Shown here: one piece after another, positions 34,106 through 44,500 of the stretch
How the letters are laid out: every line of letters starts with the position of its first letter
How positions within the stretch are numbered: the stretch's first letter is position 1
DNA from: JANSWP01 sp041941305
GTDB lineage: Bacteria > Bacteroidota > Bacteroidia > Chitinophagales > Saprospiraceae
Reading direction: 5' to 3'
NCBI GenBank assembly: GCA_041941305.1
Contig: JBGTQJ010000061.1
Location: forward strand, 1-56,375
DNA length: 56,375 bases
Program-made: the position numbers and the translations under genes
Notes under the pieces: generated by a model
The model's database searches: none
The model's input: only the letters and a program-made list of their open reading frames with translations
Told to the model about the DNA's origin: nothing

Positions 34106-37100
34106 CTATGCTTTAGTCCGGCTTTCTTTTTTGAAAACCTTATTCCTCCACAAAGCTAACAAACTAATAACCGTCAAAATAGCTACTGCATAATATACAA
34201 AATCTGGAATGGGAACTGGATCTCCTGCTGCATAGGAATGTAATCCAGACAAGTAATAATTCACACCAAAATAGGTCATGATCACAGAAGCCCAACCAAA
34301 TAGAGAACTAACATTAAAAGCATATGCTCCTCTAAATCCTGGAATGAAACGCATATGCAGGATAAAGGCATATACCAAAATAGTCACTAAAGCCCAGGTC
34401 TCCTTGGCATCCCAACCCCAATATCTTCCCCAGGATTCATTTGCCCAAATGCCTCCGAGGTAAGTGCCGATGCTTATCATAAATAAGCCTCCCAGGAGTG
34501 TCATCTCACTGATTTGAGTCATTTCCTTGATGATGCGGTTGACATTGATGGCATTCTTTTGATTTCTGAAAATCATCATCAGCAAATTCAAAACGCCGAT
34601 GATGGCTCCCAACATCAAAAATCCATAACTGCCGGCTATCAGGGAAACGTGAATGGTGAGCCAATAGGATTTTAATACTGGTACCAATGGGGTAATTTCT
34701 GGATCTAGCCAACTCAAACCTGCTACCATTAAAATGGAAGAAGCAAGCACATTGGTAGCTGCCATACCCCCCAAAGATTTCCTACCAAAAATGAGCCCTG
34801 CTAAAACTGTAGTGAACCCGATATAAATCATAGATTCATAGCCATTACTCCAAGGGGCTCGACCAGACACATACCAGCGCAATGCCAAGCCCAAAAAGTG
34901 CATCAAAAATGCAAGGAAGAACAAACCATATGCAATTTTGGCAGGCGTTTTCAGATTCAGATTGGGTTTGAAAACAGCCGTGAATAACAAACCAAGAAAT
35001 ACTAAACTCAATAAGCCGTAGGTTTTACCCAAACGACTGAAGACCTTGAGTTTATTGAGCAATATTTCTGCATTTCTTTGAGTATCAGAAGGGATGACCG
35101 CACTGCCAAATCGCCTTTGATAGTCTCCTAGTTCCGTAACCAAGCGATCTGCTAAATTCCAATCACCTTCTGCTAAAGCTGTTTTTAGTGTAGGGATGTA
35201 CGCTGAATAATATTTTTTGGCAAATGTATTTTCGTTGCTATGTTTATGTCCTGCATGGTTGCCTTCATTGGGGGACTCCCAGGTGTTGTTGAGGTCATTG
35301 GGAATAGGAAATAATCTCATAAAGCTACCAGAAAAGACCATACTGCAAATATTCACTTTTTCATCAAGCTTCATCATTTCTTTCTCAAAAACCCCTCTAT
35401 CTTTTTTGTCTGTATTATATGCTGCACGGACATGTTCCCGCAATTTATATTTTCCGTCTAAATCAAAAAAATCGCTGTAGGAGAGCAGATTTCCATTTTC
35501 AGGACTTGGTAATATTTTTTTGGTCTTTTCATGTTTCCCAATTTTGATCAAGGGCACATTATACCAATCTTTTGGGTTCGTCGCCATTCCAAGAACGATT
35601 TGCTCGGCTGTAAGTCCATACAAGGATTCTTTACGCGATAATTTTCTCAAAATCTCACTCGCATAGGTATTCATGGGCTTCATACGTCCGCGATGATCCT
35701 GCATGACCAATTGCCCAAACTTTTCTGCATGATTGTAGTTGATGGTTGGTAGTTCACCGACTGCACTGGTATTGGCAAAAATGGGGCTTGAGAAAGCAAT
35801 CATCAAACCCACAAAAATGGTAACAACAGGTTTTCTGACTTTTTCCAAGTTTTTGAGATTCCTTACCAATTGTTGAAATCGACTTTTTTTGCTGAAAAAT
35901 GTGAGAAACATACCAATGGTTAAAATTGCATAGCCCAGGTAAGAAATCCAGGTGCCCCACCAATCAAAATTCACACTCAGGTAGGTACCCAATTCATCTT
36001 GATCAAATGAAGATTGAAAAAACCGATAACCTTCATAATCCAGGATATTGTTCATAAAAATCCGTTTGGGCTCATTAATGCCGTACCTTCGGTCAATCAA
36101 GGTCACTTCACTTGCGTAAGAAGAAGCACTGTTGGTGCCAGGGTATTTCTCCAACTGAAAATCGCGCAATGCCAAACCAAAAGGCAATTCAATTCGCTTG
36201 GCACCATAGGCAACTGCTAAACTCATATTACCTAAATTGAATACCCTTGGTCGTCCCTCCACCCCTTTGGCTCCAAAAACATATTGCTCCTCTTCTACCC
36301 CATTGCTACTCACTTTTACTTTCAAGCCTCCCATGCTTGTATTGATCATCTTTTGATCAGAGGACATTAAGGCTACCCTGGCATTTGGTGAGAACAAGCC
36401 AAAAACAAAGCTTTGTTGTCCGCTCGAATAGAGACTTCTCAATTTTAAAGGATGGTATTCATGTGGTGGCAATTCATCTTTGGTTTGAGTTGCCATGACC
36501 GTTTGAGAAAAAGTGCTTGGTGCTTTAAAATAGAGTTGCTCATCCTGGTATTTGATATTAAAAGCCAGCGGTTCTTCAGTTTCCCGAAAATTAAACAAGG
36601 TACCTCGGATTCGGGAGCGTTTTCCTTTTTGGATGTAGTATTCTTCCCTGCCATTTGCCCCTCCTATGACAATTTTCAACGTTGGTAAGCCATTGTCATC
36701 GTCTATTATTTGCTCCTTAGGATTGGGCATAAACTCCGTAACTTCCACATCTACTTGCTGTCCATTCAAAATGTAAGATCTTTTCAAATTATTATTGCCT
36801 AAAGTCGCAAACAGTACCTGTTCATCAAACTTGAATTCCTCTTCCCCCATTCTTGCCTCAAAGACCAAATACTCATCAAATGACAAAAAAGAATTAGATG
36901 TATCCCCCTCTCGAATGTGCATCATGCCTTCGTAGCCAAAATACCTCGTAACCCCAGCTCCAATCAGAATAATGATAATAGAAGCATGGAAAGACAAAAT
37001 CGCCCACTTCTTTTGCGGAATCATTCGAAATCGGTAAATGTTAACCAAAATTGAAATCCCAAACAGGATCAACAACAACTCAAACCATCCCGCTTTGAAA

Positions 37101-37240
37101 ATCACTTTTTGTGCCGAACTGGTACCAAAATCATTTTCGATAAATGTAGCGACAGCAATAGCGACAGCGAAGAGAATCATATACAGACCAGCCGCAGAGG
37201 TGCCAAAAAATCGGAAGATTAAGTTTTTGAGTTTTTGCAT
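34106..37240 (-). CDS. ccsBA: Fused cytochrome c biogenesis protein CcsBA (ResB-CcsA, system II)
   Basis: 1044 residues. The N-terminal ~460 are ResB/CcsB-like: membrane helices around a large periplasmic domain, ending FDWWGTWISYLGYAILTIGMFL. A periplasmic linker with a HAGHKHSNE segment follows. The C-terminal ~300 are CcsA, with the Trp-rich haem-handling motif ESWGRYWGWDAKETWALV and conserved histidines (MHFLGLALRWYVSGRAPWSNGYESM; TIHVSLIAGSYGFL; ILHMRFIPGFRG). The fusion exports haem and attaches it to CxxCH motifs. Next to a gene with ~91 such motifs, it is presumably its maturase. Confidence 0.95.
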   Translation of the reverse strand: MQKLKNLIFRFFGTSAAGLYMILFAVAIAVATFIENDFGTSSAQKVIFKAGWFELLLILFGISILVNIYRFRMIPQKKWAILSFHASIIIILIGAGVTRYFGYEGMMHIREGDTSNSFLSFDEYLVFEARMGEEEFKFDEQVLFATLGNNNLKRSYILNGQQVDVEVTEFMPNPKEQIIDDDNGLPTLKIVIGGANGREEYYIQKGKRSRIRGTLFNFRETEEPLAFNIKYQDEQLYFKAPSTFSQTVMATQTKDELPPHEYHPLKLRSLYSSGQQSFVFGLFSPNARVALMSSDQKMINTSMGGLKVKVSSNGVEEEQYVFGAKGVEGRPRVFNLGNMSLAVAYGAKRIELPFGLALRDFQLEKYPGTNSASSYASEVTLIDRRYGINEPKRIFMNNILDYEGYRFFQSSFDQDELGTYLSVNFDWWGTWISYLGYAILTIGMFLTFFSKKSRFQQLVRNLKNLEKVRKPVVTIFVGLMIAFSSPIFANTSAVGELPTINYNHAEKFGQLVMQDHRGRMKPMNTYASEILRKLSRKESLYGLTAEQIVLGMATNPKDWYNVPLIKIGKHEKTKKILPSPENGNLLSYSDFFDLDGKYKLREHVRAAYNTDKKDRGVFEKEMMKLDEKVNICSMVFSGSFMRLFPIPNDLNNTWESPNEGNHAGHKHSNENTFAKKYYSAYIPTLKTALAEGDWNLADRLVTELGDYQRRFGSAVIPSDTQRNAEILLNKLKVFSRLGKTYGLLSLVFLGLLFTAVFKPNLNLKTPAKIAYGLFFLAFLMHFLGLALRWYVSGRAPWSNGYESMIYIGFTTVLAGLIFGRKSLGGMAATNVLASSILMVAGLSWLDPEITPLVPVLKSYWLTIHVSLIAGSYGFLMLGAIIGVLNLLMMIFRNQKNAINVNRIIKEMTQISEMTLLGGLFMISIGTYLGGIWANESWGRYWGWDAKETWALVTILVYAFILHMRFIPGFRGAYAFNVSSLFGWASVIMTYFGVNYYLSGLHSYAAGDPVPIPDFVYYAVAILTVISLLALWRNKVFKKESRTKA

Positions 37241-37279
37241 ATGTAATCACCCAATTTATTGGGCAGATTTAAAAGTTAA

Positions 37280-37430
37280 GGTAATTAATCCAAGTTGCTA
37301 TTTATTTGGGTACTGGGTTTCCTGGGGCTGGATAAATAAAGAATCTGGTTGAATTATTTGAAAAACCAATTAATTTGATCGTGTACCTAGCACCCAGGAA
37401 CCAGCAAACCAGTAACTTGAGTTAATTACC
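37280..37430. repeat. Nested inverted repeat between the OB-fold lipoprotein and CcsBA genes
   Basis: The outer arms GGTAATTAATCCAAGT (from ~37280) and ACTTGAGTTAATTACC (to ~37430) pair with two mismatches. Inside, iterated CTGGGTTTCCTGGGGCTGG (37313-37331) faces CACCCAGGAACCAGCAAACC. Word-repeat class; it covers most of the 243-bp gap. Confidence 0.65.
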
Positions 37431-37483
37431 TTCTTTAGAATGTTATTATTGACATTTTTCAATCAGCCCAAAAATTGGGGCGA

Positions 37484-38284
37484 TTACTTCAGGACCGCTC
37501 CCTCCATAATAATATCATACCGATACCCCGCTCCAAAATCCTTATCCAGAGCAATCCTACCTTCCAGGGAAACAATGGCCCCCAAAGGCACACTTTCAGA
37601 AGTAGTAATGGTCAAATCCAATCCTTCACCTGTACCATCTTGCAAATGCAACCAATTGCGATTCATAATCATCGGATTCACTTTGACTACTTTTCCAGTG
37701 ACTTTGATGGTTTGATTGGCATAATTCGATTTGTTTTCAAAAAGGTCAGATAGCTTGATAGCTCCTTCTGTATGTTGGATGTCTTTTACTTCCAGATTTG
37801 GAGATGGATGTGCTCCTCTATGTGAATGTGCCAATGCTTCATCAACTGCAGAGCCTCCTTCTGCAATGGTGGGTTTTTTCCAAATATTGGATACCAGATA
37901 AACCGTCTCAAAAACGCGGTTGAATTCCTTGCTGAAAAAATTTTTCTTTAGCAGACCTCCTTTATAATAATAAGTATCACCTACCATCACCTCTCGCTTA
38001 GAAATTGCAATCCAGAATTTTTCTCCATCCTTTGTGACATTCAGATAAGAATATTTTTCTGTATTCAATACTTCTTCAACGACCACTTTGTGCTCACTTG
38101 AAGCAGCATCCTTGAGCGGTGGCAATTCATCAAATACCGGTAAGCTATTTGCTTCAGCGCCTCCATTGGATGCCAAGCTTGATTTTGCAGATTCACTTTG
38201 AATGACCTGGGGATTAGAGTTGCAAGAAATAATTAGGGTTGAGATAAAAAGAAGAAATATGTTGTTGAATGGTTGAAACTTCAT
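37484..38284 (-). CDS. Lipoprotein with two OB-fold-like domains (NrfJ-like), cytochrome partner
   Basis: 266 residues with a lipobox (LIISC). Domain 1 (~65-150: VEEVLNTEKYSYLNVTKDGEKFWIA, MVGDTYYYKGGLLKKNFFSKEFNRVFETVYLV) and domain 2 (~165-265: ITVKVTGKVVKVN-type start, then NRNWLHLQDGTGE, DKDFGAGYRYDIIMEGA) read as small OB-like barrels of the kind found next to multihaem cytochromes. A linker HSHRGAHPS is His-rich. It shares a promoter motif with the giant cytochrome (38418-38448 versus 45604-45634), suggesting joint expression. The exact role (haem or copper handling, or electron partner) is unknown. Confidence 0.7.
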   Translation of the reverse strand: MKFQPFNNIFLLFISTLIISCNSNPQVIQSESAKSSLASNGGAEANSLPVFDELPPLKDAASSEHKVVVEEVLNTEKYSYLNVTKDGEKFWIAISKREVMVGDTYYYKGGLLKKNFFSKEFNRVFETVYLVSNIWKKPTIAEGGSAVDEALAHSHRGAHPSPNLEVKDIQHTEGAIKLSDLFENKSNYANQTIKVTGKVVKVNPMIMNRNWLHLQDGTGEGLDLTITTSESVPLGAIVSLEGRIALDKDFGAGYRYDIIMEGAVLK

Positions 38285-38417
38285 GATTCGAGATTTGATT
38301 TAATACCTATACGAAAAAAGGGAATAACCAGGTTGCTTCCGAACATCGCTATCCCACTTATTATTTCTCAACATTAAACATCTATGTTTTTGGTAAGACC
38401 TATTTTTAAGAATGTGC

Positions 38418-38448
38418 TGAATGGGAAGAAAAAGAGCTTGAATGGGAA
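38418..38448 (-). promoter_or_regulatory. Tandem TGARTGGGAA activator-type site upstream of the OB-fold lipoprotein
   Basis: TGAATGGGAA occurs at 38418-38427 and again at 38439-38448, same orientation, 21 bp apart (two helical turns). It lies ~134-164 bp before the lipoprotein start. The same tandem with the same spacing stands before the giant cytochrome gene. Between motif and gene both promoters also share CAAAAA-N2-TAGATRTTTAA on the minus strand. The geometry matches LytTR-type binding sites. Confidence 0.65.
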
Positions 38449-38461
38449 GGGATAATAAGAG

Positions 38462-38501
38462 AAGGGATTTTCAAAAGTTCACACTTTTGAAAATCCCTTC
38501 T
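38462..38501 (-). terminator. Perfect hairpin after the giant cytochrome gene
   Basis: GAAGGGATTTTCAAAAGT (38462-38479) and ACTTTTGAAAATCCCTTC (38484-38501) are exact complements with a 4-nt loop, starting 10 bp past the stop codon on the minus strand. Confidence 0.8.
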
Positions 38502-38510
38502 CCTATATTA

Positions 38511-41500
38511 CTAATCCTCGCCCTCCGGATGGCAGGCAAAACATGCGCTACTTTGATACACATACCCCGGAACGCCAGTATGGTCATAGGCAAGCTCAAG
38601 TGGGTCATCGTGCTCATGACAATCTATGCAGCTAAAGGTAGAGAAGTTGCCCCCAATATGGCATTCCGAACACAAGGTCCACTCGTCTTTGTGTTTACCT
38701 GAATAAATGGGGAAGTACATGCCGTCATGATCGAATGTAGAGGGTACCCACATATCTTCTGTATGGCACAATTCACAATCGGTGGGGAATCCTGCCGACT
38801 GGTGGTTGGGGTTGGTCGCATTATTGTAATCATTCGCGTGGCAGCCATAGCAGTCAGTTGGAGTGTTATTGTAGTTTCCATTATGACACATTACACAATC
38901 ATTGGATATGGCAGCATGTGCTCCATTTAATGGCCAATATTGATTGTGTATCGGGAAGGTAGCAGGCATCCAGTTTGGATCGGTAGTGTGGCACATTTCA
39001 CAATCTATTGGGAGGCCTAAACTTGGATGGTTTGGATTGGTGGTTGCATTGTAATCTGGCATATGGCAACCATCGCAGGTATTCGGCGTATTCTGATAAT
39101 TTCCATTATGACAAGCATTACAGTCATCTGCTATAATAGCATGTCCTCCTGTTAATGGATAGAAATTATTGTGGTCAAAGGTAGCTGGTATCCATGCAGT
39201 TTCTGTATGACAATCATCACAAGTAGTTGGGAATTGTGAAATTACGTGATTCGGATTGGTAGCGGCGTTATAATCATTTATATGACATTCAAAACAAGTA
39301 GTTGGAGTATTATTGTAATCCCCATTATGACATAAGATACAATCATTGGCAATCAAAGCATGAGCGCCATTTAGTGGCCAAAAATCATCGTGTATTGGGA
39401 AAGTCGCAGGCATCCACATTGGATCTGTAGTGTGGCACATATCACAATTTACTGGGAGATTGAGAGCTACGTGATTTGGATTGACACTCTGGTTGTAATC
39501 TGGCATGTGGCAACCATCACAAGTATTGGGCGTATTGTTGTAATTGCCATTGTGGCACAAGGCACAATCATCGGCCACTGTAGCGTGCGCTCCATCCAAC
39601 ACATAATAATCATCGTGAATGGGGAAAGTAGCAGGTATCCATCCAGGATCGGTCGTATGACACATATCACATTCAATTGGAATAGCAATGGCAGCGTGAT
39701 TGGGGTTAATTGAACTGTTGTAATCGTCCATGTGGCAGCCATCACAGGTATTGGGCGTATTGTTGTAATTGCCATTGTGGCACAAGGCACAATCATCGGC
39801 TACTGCTGCATGTGCTCCATCTAGTACATAATAATTATCATGTATAGCAAAAGTCGCAGGGCTCCATCCGGGGTTCGTCGTATGGCATGTTTCACAGTCA
39901 GTTGGAAGAGCTAGTGCAGTGTGGCTAGGATTAACGCTTTGGTTATAATCATCAATATGACAACCATCACAAGTATTCGGCGTATTGTTGTAATCTCCAT
40001 TGTGGCATAACACACAATCATTGGAAATGTCCAAGTGCGCTCCATCCAGTACGTAATAATCATCGTGATTCGGGAATGCAGCGGGACTCCAACCAGGATC
40101 AGTCGTATGGCAACTCTCACAATCTATTGACAACCCTAAACTTTGGTGATTTGGATTCGTGGAATTGTTATAATCATCTATGTGGCAGCCGTCGCAAGTA
40201 TTGGGGGTATTGTTGTAATTGCCATTGTGACAAGCATTGCAATCGCTGGCAATGATGGCATGACCTCCCGTTAAAGGGTAATAATCATCATGATTGAAGG
40301 TCGCAGGAGACCAGGCAGTTTCTGTATGACAATCCTGACAGGTAGTTGGAAACTGCAAAGTAGTGTGATTTGGATTGGTGGTATTGTTGAAGTCATTCTC
40401 ATGACAGCCAAAGCAGTCGGTCGGTGTATTATTGTAATTACCATTGTGACAAGCTGCACAATCATCTGCAATTGTTGCATGTGCCCCATTCAATTGCCAA
40501 TAATTATTATGATTTGGGAATGCGGCAGGCATCCAGTCTGGTTCAGTTGTATGGCAGGTTTCACAATCTATTGACAACCCAAGACTTTGATGATTCGGAT
40601 TGATGGAGGCGTTGTAATCATCAATATGGCAACCATCACAAGTATTTGGTGTATTGTTGTAATTGCCGTTATGGCAAGCATTGCAATCATTCGCTATGAC
40701 TGCGTGCTCACCAGTCAAGGCATAGAAAGTATTGTGATCAAAAGTCGAAGGGATCCATGCATCTTCGGTATGGCAATCTAGGCAGTCCGTCGGATATTGT
40801 TGGGTGGCGTGGTTAGGATTTGAAGTTTGATTGTAATCATCCTGATGGCAGCCCCAACAAGTATTTGGTGTGTTATTATAATCCCCATTATGACAGGCCG
40901 CACAATCATCTGCAATCGCTGCATGTGCGCCATTTAGCGGATAGTAGTCATCATGCACCACAAAAGTTGCGGGCATCCAATCTGGCTCAGTAGTATGACA
41001 AGATTCGCAATCTGTAGAAAGACCCAGTGATGGGTGATTTGGATTGGTCGTCGCATTAAAATCAGCTATATGGCAGCCATCACAGGTGTTAGGCGTATTG
41101 TTGTAGTTACCATTGTGGCAATCCACACAATTGTTGGCAATTGGCAAATGTGCGCCATCTAACACCCAATAATCATCGTGATTGGCTAAAGTAGCAGGGC
41201 TCCAGGTTGGGTCTGTTGTATGACAAGATGCACAATCAGTTGAGAAATTTAAGGCAATATGATTTGGATTAGTTGAGTTGTTGAATTCTGCCATGTGGCA
41301 AGATTCACAATCCATAGGTGTACCCTGGAAGCCATTGGCATGACAATCCAGGCAGGCGACTGTTATATGAGCTCCTGTCAATGGGAAATTGGTATCATCG
41401 TGGTTGAAATTGTCCTCCGCATCACCAGTAGGATGACAAGCCAAACAAGCTGTACTTTCATACACATAACCATTCACACCTTGATGGTCATCTGCCAATT

Positions 41501-44500
41501 CTGCGGGATCATTATGCTCGTGACAATCAATACAACTGAATTCCGCATAATTTGAAGGATTTAAATGGCAATCCGTACAAGCATCCCATTCCCCAGCATG
41601 TGTTCCCGTATATATTGGAAAATATTGCCCATCGTGGTCAAACGTAGACGGTACCCACTCACTTTCCGTATGACAAGTTGTGCAATCCATAGAAAATTGC
41701 AAAGTCTGATGATCAGGATTCGTAGAATTGTTGTAATCCTGTTCATGGCAACCAAAGCAATCTGTCGGTGTATTATTATAATCGCCATTATGGCAAGCTG
41801 CACAATCGTTTGCAATCGTGGCATGTGCACCATTCAATGGATAGAAATCGTCGTGGATGTCAAATGTCGCTGGCATCCAGTCTGGTTCAGTCGAATGACA
41901 GCTTTCACAATCTGTAGAAAGATTCAGTACGGGATGATTTGGATTCATCGAATTATCAAAGTCTTGTTGATGACAGCCTTTACAAGTATTGGGTGTATTT
42001 TGATAATTGCCTTGATGACATGCCACACAATCATCTGCTACTGTTGCATGTGCTCCAGTTAGTTCATAAAATTCATTGTGGTCAAATGTTGATGGAATCC
42101 AGGCAGATTCGGTATGGCAGGATTCACAATCTATAGGAAATTGCGCAGCCTCATGATCGGGGTCCGTTGTCGCATTGAAGTCGTCAGTATGGCAGCCAGC
42201 ACAGGTATTCGGTGTATTGTTGTAACCTCCATTATGGCAAGAAGCACATTCATTTGAAATAGAGGCATGAGCTCCATTCAATGGCCAATAATCATCGTGG
42301 TTGGGAAATTCGGCGGGATTCCAGCCAGCTTCGGTGGTGTGACAACTTACACAGTCTGTTGAAAGTCCTAAACTGTTATGATTTGGATTAGTAGTTTGGT
42401 CAAAATCCATTTGGTGACAAGCGGCACAATCCGTAGGTGTACCCTCAAAACCGTTGGCATGACAGTCTAGACAATCCGTTCCAATATGCGCTCCAGTCAA
42501 TGGAAAATTAGTATCGTCGTGATTAAAATCATCAGTAGCACTGCCTGTAGGGTGACAAGCAAGACATGCATTGTCCTGATACACATAGCCATTTACACCC
42601 ACATGTTCATCGTCTGTATCTGGATTGGTGTGGCAAGCTATGCAAGTAAATTCTGCATAGTTCGACGGATTTGGATGGCAAGCAAAACAATCATCCCACT
42701 CCCCTTGATGCGCCCCTGAATATATTGGAAAATACATGCCATCATGGTCAAAGGTAGAAGGTATCCATTCACTTTCACTGTGACAACTCGCACAATCTGT
42801 TGAGAATTGCAGTTGAACGTGATTAGGGTCTGTTGTATTCGTATAATTTTGTTCGTGGCAATCGAAACAATCCGTTGGGGTATTATTGTAATCTCCATTA
42901 TGGCAAGCGGCACAATCATTTGCAATCGCAGCATGCGCACCATTTAAAGGATAAAAATCGTCGTGAATGTCAAAACTTGCAGGCATCCAATCCGGTTGAG
43001 TTGTATGACAGGATTGACAATCAGTTGATAAGCCCAAATTTGGATGACCTGGATTCGTTGTTGCATTGAAATCGTCTGTATGACAGCCTGCACAATCACT
43101 TGGAGTATTGTCATAATCTCCTTGATGACATGCTACGCAGTCACTCGCTATTGTAGCATGTGCTCCATCCAAAACCCAGTGATTGTCGTGATTGAAAGAA
43201 GAAGGCTTCCAAGCTGATTCAGAATGACAGGATTCACAATCAATTGGGAATTGTGCTGCCTCGTGGTCTGGGTCTGTTGTCGCATTGAAATCATCATTAT
43301 GGCAGCCTGCACAAGTATTCGGTGTATTGTTGTAATCGCCATTATGACAAGCTACACAATCATTTGCAATCATTGCATGTGCCCCATTCAAAGCATAAAA
43401 GTCATCGTGTATATCAAAGCTCGCAGGATTCCAGCCAGGATCGGTGGAGTGACAGCTTGTACAATCATTCGACAAGCCCAGAGCATTGTGATTTGGATTG
43501 GTGGTTTGGTCAAAATCCATTTGATGGCAAGCGGCACAATCGGTTGGTGTTCCAGCATATCCACTGGTATGACACTCCGTACAAGTCACCGTGATATGCG
43601 CTCCAGTTAATGGGAAATTGGTGTCGTCGTGATTGAAGTTATCATCTGCGCTTCCCGTCGGGTGGCAAGCAAAACAAGCATTGTCTTCGTATACATATCC
43701 ATTCACACCTAGGTGTTCGTCGTCTGTATCAGGATTCGTGTGACATGCTATACAAGTGAATTCTGCATAATTTGATGGATTTGGATGACAGGCTAAACAA
43801 TCATCCCACTCCCCTTGATGTGCTCCTGAGTATATTGGGAAGTATTGTCCATCGTGATCAAATGTAGAAGGAATCCATTCGCTTTCTGTATGGCAAGTCG
43901 AGCAATCTGTAGAAAACTGTGCATCTATGTGATTTGGATTCGTGGCTTGATTGAAATCCTGCTCATGGCAACCAAAACAATCAGTTGGTGTATTGTTGTA
44001 GTCTCCATTGTGGCAAGCAACACAGTCATTGGCAATGGCTCCATGCGCTCCTTTTAACTCCCAAAAATCGTCGTGATTGGCAAAGGTCGCTGGCATCCAA
44101 TCGGGATCGGTGGTATGGCAACTTGCACAATCATTAGACAAGCCAAGTGCTCCATGATCAGGATTCGTCGTTTCCTCAAAATCCAATCCGTGACAGGCTG
44201 CACAATCCATCGGAGTCCCAGCATAGCCATCGGCATGACACAAAATGCAATCCACCCAAATATGCGCGCCGGTCAAAGGGAAATTGGTATCATCATGATC
44301 AAAACTATCATCTACATTCCCTGTAGGATGGCATGCCAGGCAAGCTGTATTTTCATAAGCGTAGCCACTCACTGTCACATGCGCTTCATCTGTCTCGGGA
44401 TTGATATGACAATTGATACAAGTAAACTCCGTGTAGTTCGATTGATTTTGATGGCAATCCATACACTCCGTCCAGTGTCCATCGTGTTCACCGCTATAAA

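Noticed and set aside
41565..42062. Long plus-strand frames inside the cytochrome gene (here 165 residues)
   Set aside because: They recur with the cytochrome repeats and are antisense copies of the haem units; no independent evidence.
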